From: Chrysemys picta bellii
Taxonomy: Eukaryota; Chordata; Testudines; Emydidae
Direction: 5' to 3'
Assembly (NCBI RefSeq): GCF_011386835.1
Contig: NC_088809.1
Location: forward strand, 7,174,001-7,238,000
DNA length: 64,000 nucleotides
Within the stretch, counting starts at the first letter, position 1, and every line of letters starts with the position of its first letter. Below the pieces are notes generated by a model, which was given only the letters and a program-made list of their open reading frames with translations, was not told the origin of the DNA and made no database searches. Of this stretch, positions 57,230 through 64,000 are shown piece by piece. Position numbers and translations under genes: made by a program.

Positions 57230-57465
57230 CAGCAGGAGAGTAGGTTTCAGGAGTCCTGGGTTCTATTTCTAGATCCACCACTGACTTCAGGCAAGTCATT
57301 TAAAATTTCCCTGACTCAGTTTCCCCCACTGTAAAATTGTAACACCTACCTGATAGGGTGTGTTGTGAAGCTTCATTCATTCATTAAGCTTGAAAGGTAC
57401 ATTGAGATATTAAGATGAAAGCTTCTGTATGAGTGCCCTGCATTATTATTTTTATAGACTTACTT
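57230..57465 (+). mobile_element. tRNA-derived SINE
   Basis: 'caggagtcctgggttctatt' (B-box region), 'caggcaagtcatttaaaatt', 'gactcagtttcccccactgt' and the ATT-rich end follow SINE order. Confidence 0.78.
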
Positions 57466-58070
57466 CTTTTGTTTGTTATGCATTTCTGCTTTTAGTTACT
57501 GCTGTTTGGGTGTTCAGAGGATTTTGCCAGACCTGGCACCTATAAATTATATTAGTTTAACAAAAATGCATGCAACTATTTATACCTGCAAATTTCCACA
57601 AAACACTAACTTGTGTATAACGGTTCATTAATCCCAATTCTCTCTAACAAAGCAGGTGTTAAATGATATGACCCCCAACTCTACTGCACAAGCACTTTCA
57701 GAAGATGTTGCCCCCATACTATGCACCTCATATGGCACATACCTGTTTTCCCTATGTCCTAACTTCCCTTATACCCTCGCTAGGCAGGAATATGCCAATG
57801 ATATGCTAATAAGAGGTAATTATTATGCAGCTGCTTTGTTCAAAGGGATATTTCTACTGAAATGAGTTCTGTACTCTTGGACGAAATAAATATTTACCGC
57901 TGTGTTATCCATTTACATTTGGCACAAAATACACAATAGCTGGCTGGGCTCACACACTTTATGGCTTGTCTGAATATAAGAGTGCATGTGTGCGCACACT
58001 CACGCCCACCCCATCAGTCTGGGATTGGGTCATTCCCAATGGCTCCCTACCACTGTTATAATAATACATG
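57466..58070. other. Single-copy noncoding stretch
   Basis: No exon, RNA gene or named repeat. Confidence 0.5.
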
Positions 58071-58074
58071 GAGA

Positions 58075-58250
58075 TATACCCATCTCATAGAGCTGGAAGG
58101 GACCCCAAAAGGTCATTGAGTCCAGCCCCCGCCTTCACTAGCATGACCAAGTACTGATTTTTTTGCCCCAGATTCCTAAGTGGCCCCCTCAAGGATTGAA
58201 CTCACAACCCTGGGTTTAGCAGGCCAATGATCAACCCTCTGAGGTGTTGC
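58075..58250 (-). mobile_element. CR1-like LINE 3' end
   Basis: 'agagctggaagggaccccaa', then 'gtcattgagtccagcccccg' and 'gattgaactcacaaccctgg' and 'gtttagcaggccaatgatca' is the reverse complement of a typical turtle CR1-like 3' UTR. Confidence 0.8.
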
Positions 58251-58479
58251 AGCCACCCTTTTCCCTTTCCCCACCAAGGTAGATCTGGTACAAAAGGCAG
58301 CTTGGCAGCTCTTCTTTCCTTCAGCTTTCATGCCCAGTGTGCTCTTTTGTGCCTCTTGCTCCACCGCTTGCACTGGCTTAGAAATATTTTTACTCTGAGA
58401 GGTTCCTTGTATTAAACTTAGTTAGCCCCAAAGGTCTCACCTTTCCCCCACCCCCCTTTCCCAACCTGATAAATGCTGC

Positions 58480-58800
58480 TTCTGCAGTTAAGGTAACCTC
58501 CCCGAACGTCCTTCATTTGTCAAAGATCACAGCCTTTTACTGCAGGTCATTATTTCCCCAGGAATTCAAACAGAAATATTTCTAGTCCACGCCGAGTGAT
58601 CTATTTCGCTTCCCCACCCACCACATTAGCCTCTGAATACTCTCATTATACCATTACTAATTAGAAATTCTCTCAAATTGGCGGCTGCATTAAAAAAAAA
58701 AGACAGTGTGCAGAGCATATGGCATAATATCCTATTAATGAACACTCTAAATTCAAACTCAGGTCAGCTGTTCATTTCTTGCTCATGACACCCAGGCAAG
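58480..58800. promoter_or_regulatory. Candidate conserved noncoding block
   Basis: No repeat recognised. It contains 'catttgtcaaagatcacagc' (a TCF/LEF-like word), 'accattactaattagaaatt', 'atatcctattaatgaacact' and 'ctcaggtcagctgttcattt'. The composition is that of a developmental enhancer. Conservation is untested. Confidence 0.4.
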
Positions 58801-59254
58801 GGGGAGGGGGGGAGGGAAGCAACCTTTCTTTTTTAAATGCATAATACCAAATGCTTAGGGTGCAGCAGTGCCTTGGGCCAATACTTTATTTTACTTGGTT
58901 AATTTTTGTGTACAGTTGTAAAAATATCGTGCAAACCAGTGACTTACTGGCTAAGTTTTTCATCTGTGTTGAAATGTCCCCTATCCCCTTCTGGCTATAA
59001 GAAAGATCTCTCCCTGAAACAATGACACAATACTCCTTTCACCTGCCTCCAAATATCAGCTAATAATATACCTCTCAGACTTGCAGTGCTGATGTACCTT
59101 AGTAGTTGCTGCCCATCCAGATAAACTAAATTATCTGCTCTCGCAGGGCCTGTATAGGGGTTATGTAGGTAAAGGTCAAAAAAGAGTCTAAGGGAGGGAG
59201 GAGGGAAAGCGGAGAGTATGGTTAAGGTTCTTATCCATCAAAACACTTTAGCTG

Positions 59255-59375
59255 GTATGCTCCTTGGGGCAGGGTCTGTCGACTGCTGTTTGCACAGCGC
59301 CTAGCAAAGTGGGGCCAGATGTTGGTTGCTTCCTAGGCACTGCCATAATAAACATGATTATCCAATAATAAAATG
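59255..59375 (+). repeat. SINE 3' tail fragment
   Basis: 'ctccttggggcagggtctgt', then 'tgcacagcgcctagcaaagt' and 'ttcctaggcactgccataat' match the tail also seen at 6181-6320. Confidence 0.78.
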
Positions 59376-60130
59376 CACACGTTTTAAACATGAGAGTAAA
59401 TCCCATGAAAGTCACAGTTTAAATGTTTGGCTGGATCATGACCTAAAAGCACAGTTTTGGGTGGGGATGGGAGTAATGTGAGTGGCCTCCACACCGATCT
59501 GCACTGCACAATCTGGGTGGGACATTATTAGCTGCTATTTGGAGAATAAGTTGAACCAGTGCCAGCAACCCCTGTGTGGAAGCTCTTTTTTCAGTTTGAG
59601 GGGATTATTTTGATTTGAGTTTAAACTTGTTCCTAATTCATAGAATCACAGAAATGGAAGGGACTGCAAGAAGAGACCTCACCGTCTGAGGCGAAGCCAA
59701 AGTAAGTCTGGTTTGAAATCGAAACGGGAGCATCCACACAGCTTTTTGCACCAATTTAACGAAATCCTCTTAAAACCCCAACTCAGTGTGAAATAGCAGA
59801 GTTCTGTGTGTTGCCAAGCCCATGGAATGGACAGGCTCAGTCATGGTAATGAAGGGATGGTGCGGTCAGTCGTTCCCTGGCTTCAATCTGGTGCAGAGCA
59901 GCAGTGACTGAAAGCTGCCCATCAGCTCTCATTGGCCTTCTCAGTCTGGTTCCTGGTGGAGAGGTGTTTATATCACTGCAGGCCAGTTGCCACGGTCTGA
60001 ATGAGCATGGAGATTGAGCTCGCTGGGGTAAATTGCTGGGGTGGCTTTTCTTTGAGTTGGTGAAAATCTGCTTGCAAACGTGAGACCTGAATGAAAGCGC
60101 GAGCCTATTTCTCGAGACATGCAAAGGTTA
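59376..60130. other. Single-copy noncoding stretch
   Basis: A short CR1-like end at about 59638-59700 ('tagaatcacagaaatggaag'). Otherwise unassigned. Confidence 0.45.
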
Positions 60131-60139
60131 CCAGCCTTT

Positions 60140-60480
60140 CCTAGGGAGTTGAAAACTAAAATGCTGTGAAATGTGCAATACGGCGAAATAGCAAATTCTT
60201 GTATCTTCCCTCTCTGGACTGATGTAGTTGTCAGGGCGTTAGGCCTCATCAGTCTTGTTGTCACCAAGGTTTATAAAATTACCAAATGATATTATGTCAG
60301 CTGATTCTTTAATGGGATAATCATTAGCCAAGGCCTGAGTAAGGTATTTTTGCCATCGCTAATTTCACCCCAAGGTCAATGTGCCAGACAAAGTCTTTGG
60401 TACAGTGTTCACTGTGATGTATGCTCTTGGCACATCCTGGGCCATGGTGCCAGCTTCCACTCATTTTGGCTTCAGGTTGT
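60140..60480. promoter_or_regulatory. Candidate conserved noncoding block
   Basis: Non-repetitive, with 'tttaatgggataatcattag', 'ccatcgctaatttcacccca', 'aggtcaatgtgccagacaaa' and 'tggcacatcctgggccatgg'. TAAT words and an AGGTCA half-site are present. Function is inferred from composition only. Confidence 0.35.
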
Positions 60481-60537
60481 GCACCCTCTTTGCTGATGTG
60501 ATGTTCGTCTCAGTAGGATAACTCTGCACATGGAGGG

Positions 60538-60602
60538 TCTGATCTAAAACTTCTGGGAGTCCAGGAGAGCACTGAAGTCAGTGGGCTTTGGATCAGACCC
60601 AA
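60538..60602. mobile_element. Short palindromic MITE, diverged
   Basis: 'gtctgatctaaaacttctgg' faces 'gggctttggatcagaccc'. Same family as 46928-46995. Confidence 0.7.
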
Positions 60603-60618
60603 AAGTGCATAATATATA

Positions 60619-60806
60619 CACCTCTACCCCCATATAACGCTGTCCTCTGGAGCCAAAAAATCTTACCGCGTTATAGGTGAAACTGCGTTATATCGAACTT
60701 GCTTTGATCCGCCGGAGTGCGCAGCCTCAGCCCCCCGGAGTACTGCTTTACCGAGTTATATCCAAATTCATATTATATCGGGTCGCGTTATATCAGGGTA
60801 GAGGTG
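60619..60806. mobile_element. Palindromic MITE ('gcgttatatc' family)
   Basis: The ends 'cacctctacccccatataac' and 'gttatatcagggtagaggtg' are inverted. Inner words 'ttaccgcgttataggtg' and 'tttaccgagttatatcc' repeat. It sits in TA-rich sequence, which fits a TA-targeting Tc1/mariner-type element, but the duplication cannot be read with certainty. Confidence 0.8.
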
Positions 60807-61007
60807 TGTATATATAATCCCAGATTCTGCAGTGACTTTATTGGCAGGTGTGTCCATCTTATCCTGATGTAATCAGAAACAAAGAAAAATGTCATAACTG
60901 CACCAGGATGACAACAGCATTTTAAAATTTTTGTAGCATTTACTTATGCAGTGAAAAACATCTGCCCTTTTAAAATTATTTTTGTGTCAGAGGAAAAATT
61001 CCCTAGA

Positions 61008-61215
61008 AAGCCCAGGGCCAGGTTTTGATGTCACGCAAAGTGAGGTAAATCCAGAGTGATGTTACTGAAGTCAGTAGAATTTCTCTGCGTTTACATTATT
61101 GATCTCAGAATCAGGCCCTGGAATTCAGGAGGTCTGGATTCTCTGCTGTATTACCTTGGACACTTCTCTGGGCCTCAGTTTTCCCACCTACAAAACATAG
61201 CCATAGACTCTCTGA
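61008..61215. repeat. Palindromic MITE plus SINE scrap
   Basis: About 61008-61128 has 'gggccaggttttgatgtcac' and 'ctcagaatcaggccctgg' arms. About 61130-61215 has 'tctgggcctcagttttccca' from a SINE body. Confidence 0.6.
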
Positions 61216-61344
61216 CTACTAGACACTAATGATACATTCTTGCTTCTATAGAGAATTACTTACCCTTTCATGCTCTTTACACGTGGATCCGATTCTCCCC
61301 TCACTTATGACACTATATTCCCATTGACTTTGGTGGAGTTCTTA

Positions 61345-61498
61345 CTAGAGTTGGATGGAAAAGTGGGTGTTTCCCCACAGAAAATTGACTTTTCCTCAAA
61401 AATGGAGAAAACCAAAGTTTGGGGTTTTCAACAAAACTTGATTTTGTCAAAAACCCAATTTTCTATCAAAAGTTTTGATGCAAAATTTCTGACTAGCT
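61345..61498. repeat. AT-rich MITE-like repeat
   Basis: 'actagagttggatggaaaag' and 'aaaatttctgactagct' look like weak inverted ends. The middle is rich in 'tcaaaa/ttttga' words and resembles 43513-43746. Confidence 0.45.
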
Positions 61499-62055
61499 AA
61501 ATCAAAATAAGACACTCAAGCTGAAATAGGAGTTTCCACACAGGGGATTACACTGCTTCTGCTAAATCTCCAAATAGCAGCTAATAATGTCCTACCCAGA
61601 TCGTGCAGTGCAAATTTGTAAACTGTTGTAAGCTCGAGGAGAATCAGGCTATATAATTACAAAGATCATGTTCACCCTCCAATTAAGTTACAAGAGGAGA
61701 AGTGAACAATCATTATTCCATCTGAAACCATGGGGGCAGGGCATGGGACTTTATAGAGTCGTAATGTAATTACCCTAGTTAGAGTTTAATGAAAATCCCC
61801 ATTTTTTGCACATCATAATCATTAGGGCAAATCCCAAAGGGGTGTGGCCTCCTTGCAGATCAAACACCACCTAAACCACTCTCTGGGCACTAGCTTGCTT
61901 TCTGGTCCTTAAGGTGGTCTGAATATTTTCTTGCCACCAAAGTTTTTGGCACCCACATGTTTGCCAGCCAGGCAGCAGTATTCCTTGCTGCACACACTTC
62001 AGAATTCATTGGTAGTCCATTGCAATAATATATCCATACCATGAAAGCCACTGGT
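61499..62055. other. Single-copy noncoding stretch
   Basis: No exon, RNA gene or named repeat. Confidence 0.5.
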
Positions 62056-62059
62056 GGAA

Positions 62060-62640
62060 GTGATTGCTGGGTTCAGCTTTGAATATGCTCACTTCGTATT
62101 AGGTACAAGGTCAGGAGCATCTGACAAAGACCATGAGGATAGAAAACATCAATCCAAAATGTCCAACTTTGGCCTTCCTCAGGGCCCACATTTCTCTCCT
62201 GTACAATAAAGTTGGTCAAACCACGGTTCTGTAGATCTGCAGCTTCAAGGCAAGCTTGATGACATCCCCACAGAGGCTGCTGAAATATGGCAGCAGTGGC
62301 TGTTATAAAAGTCTTCACATCTTTTGAGCATCCTTCGGCGCTGTCTTTGACCCTGCTCAATTATCTGACAGTTGCTATCTGCTTGATATCCCATCCAGAC
62401 AGCTTAATACTGAGCTGGTTATAACTGAGTCAATACAAGCGTTGATCGGTTGATGGATATGCTAGAGGAGGCATCCGACAGTGGTATTGAGCTGAACACC
62501 ATTCTGCTTTGAGATCTCCAATATGCCAATGTTGTTGGCTCAGCTTGGTGAATCGCTGCATCTGATTGGGCAAGAAGCAGCACACGTCGGTCTGGTTATT
62601 GATCTGGATAGAACTGAATCTCTGGCCATTTCCATCAGGT
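62060..62640 (-). pseudogene. Decayed non-LTR reverse-transcriptase remnant
   Basis: Minus-strand pieces in different frames recall the C-terminal half of a LINE reverse transcriptase: 'LLAQSDAAIHQ' (cf. LLAQSE..LQ after the YADD box), then 'ATAAIFQQPLWGCHQACLEA' (cf. KASAAF..L), then 'KLQIYRTVV' before '..LLY'. Stops and shifts are frequent. The YADD box itself lies beyond the readable part. An RTE-like clade is possible, but I cannot fix it. Confidence 0.6.
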
Positions 62641-62644
62641 AACC

Positions 62645-64000
62645 TCCAGCTCCAGACTACAACCAGTTCAGTATTAACCTGTTTCTTGGACAGTGAGATC
62701 TTAAATGACCACGAGTGACCTCAGCTTTACATACCATCTGAAAAACAAAAGAGAGCAGATGAGATGTTTAGAGGGTTGACTAGTTCATGTAAGCAAGTAT
62801 ATCTAATCCTGGAAGAATATGTGCCAGCTAGACAAACTGTTGGTAGGAGGTGTACATGGAGACCTTGCATTCAAGCCCACAGTACTAATTTGTTTTTTTC
62901 AAGTGCTAAGAATCACTTCAGGTCTGCTTGCCAGACTTTCACTTGCAGCTCATGTACCATGCATGTTGCTGTGATTTCAAAGTAATTTATCCTGGGGAAA
63001 CAACATCCTGGTTCACAGTGGAGAGAGGCTTGAACCCAAACCTGAGAACTGAATACCTTTGAACTATGAGAAATTTCAGATTCAAGCCCTGTGGACTGGG
63101 CCCCTCTCTCACTGTTGGCAATGCCCATGTTGTTGCATTACAACAGGACACCATAGCTAATAAGAGATTCAGACCTGGGTCCCCAGAGGCACCATCTACA
63201 GCAACTCTACAGAATAGGAGATTCTCTCTATCGTGGATTCTGTCTGGAGTTCTTAATATCCAGGCTCTCAAGGTTGTGTGGACTAGTCAGTCAGCTGACT
63301 TGGGTGATGCTGTCCCAGAGAGGGGTGGAGCTTGTTCTCACTGGGAATCAAGTCAGTTCAAGAATCCTGGAAGAAGCCAGGCCCACCCAGCTCCACACTC
63401 ACATCCCTCCCTACTGTTGCATTCCCTTGCTCCCAGCTCCTGACCTTCCCTCAGGCTGGGAACCAGCAGGGGGAAGTGGATGATGTTTGGAAACAAGAGC
63501 TGCTATGGAGTCACTAGCCACTCCATGCAAGGTATGGGTAGGGGAATGAAGAGGCTGAGGTGGAGTGTACAGCGGTCTGCATGTAGAATTTTCCAGCACT
63601 TGATATGTAAGGGTGAGAGAAGAGAGAAGGGTTAGAGGTTGAAGGTGCTTTGCCGTGCTCAGGGGCTAGGAGTGAGGAGGGATAGAGTGGAGAGATACTG
63701 GAGAGCTGGTCCATCTGGTCAGTCCCTCAGGTGAATGCATTGAAGAGAGGTACACTTGGTCTTGTGCTCTGAGGGTTAACGCTGAGATGAGCACCGTGCA
63801 CTCCAGGAAGAATTGAGGTTTTATTTCATAGGCATTGGGGTCATTCCTGATTTAATTATGTAAAAATTAATGTGCACTTCTTCCCTAGTATGTATAGGCC
63901 ATCCATGGAAATTGAATTGGGTGAAATGCTGGTTAAGCTAATCACTTGCGAGTCATTATGATGGCTAAGCACAGGGATGTTGTAATCTTTTGGGGCATCT
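62645..64000. other. Single-copy noncoding stretch to window end
   Basis: No exon, RNA gene or named repeat recognised. The open frames here are short and overlap on both strands. Confidence 0.5.

Overview
This window is vertebrate nuclear DNA, most likely from a cryptodiran turtle. The evidence is its repeat content: a tRNA-derived SINE with an A-box and the 'cctcagtttcccc' body, CR1-like LINE 3' ends, many palindromic MITEs of types I recall as common in turtle genomes, and Penelope-like element (PLE) repeats ending in 'agactaacacggct'. The assignment rests on recalled family resemblance, not on a search. I found no convincing host protein-coding exon, tRNA, rRNA, CRISPR array or bacterial-type operon. 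All open frames are short, and the longest fall inside repeats or low-complexity DNA. The window reads as a gene desert or a deep intron.

Layout. 1-12 kb: mostly single-copy AT-rich sequence with microsatellites, MIR/SINE fragments, a 116-bp hAT MITE (2594-2709), a GC-rich hAT element inserted into a SINE (5820-6172) and a Harbinger-like MITE (9120-9405). 12-14 kb: an insertion cluster with one hAT MITE and two inverted-pair PLE repeats, each bounded by a direct target-site duplication (TSD). 14-24 kb: single-copy DNA, a CR1-like LINE tail, two adjacent hAT elements (17.8 and 18.4 kb), and low-repeat stretches at 19.9-20.5 and 21.5-22.5 kb rich in homeodomain-type motifs. 24-34 kb: a hAT element nested in a Harbinger-like MITE, a CR1/L2-like tail, a MITE at 30.0 kb, a GC-rich hAT at 33.2 kb and a solo PLE repeat at 33.7 kb. 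36.7-37.5 kb: a 5'-truncated PLE carrying a broken GIY-YIG endonuclease region. 38-51 kb: MITEs, SINEs, MIRs, four nuclear-receptor half-sites in tandem (45.70 kb) and a pogo/Tigger-like MITE (50.8 kb). 52-61 kb: candidate conserved noncoding blocks (52.3, 58.5 and 60.2 kb), a decayed 73-74-bp triplication (54.2 kb) and a GC-rich hAT (56.7 kb). 62.0-62.7 kb: a decayed LINE reverse-transcriptase remnant.

Nothing works together as a pathway. The biology here is transposon history plus possible long-range regulatory DNA. The most interesting signal is the PLE group. Two different PLE-type repeat families each form a head-to-head inverted pair between short direct duplications. Both families carry a hammerhead-ribozyme-like core (CTGAAGA, a hairpin, then GAAA and a short hairpin), well kept in three family-1 copies and decayed elsewhere. 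Eight hAT-type insertions also have readable 8-bp duplications, six of them perfect, so their ends can be set to the base.
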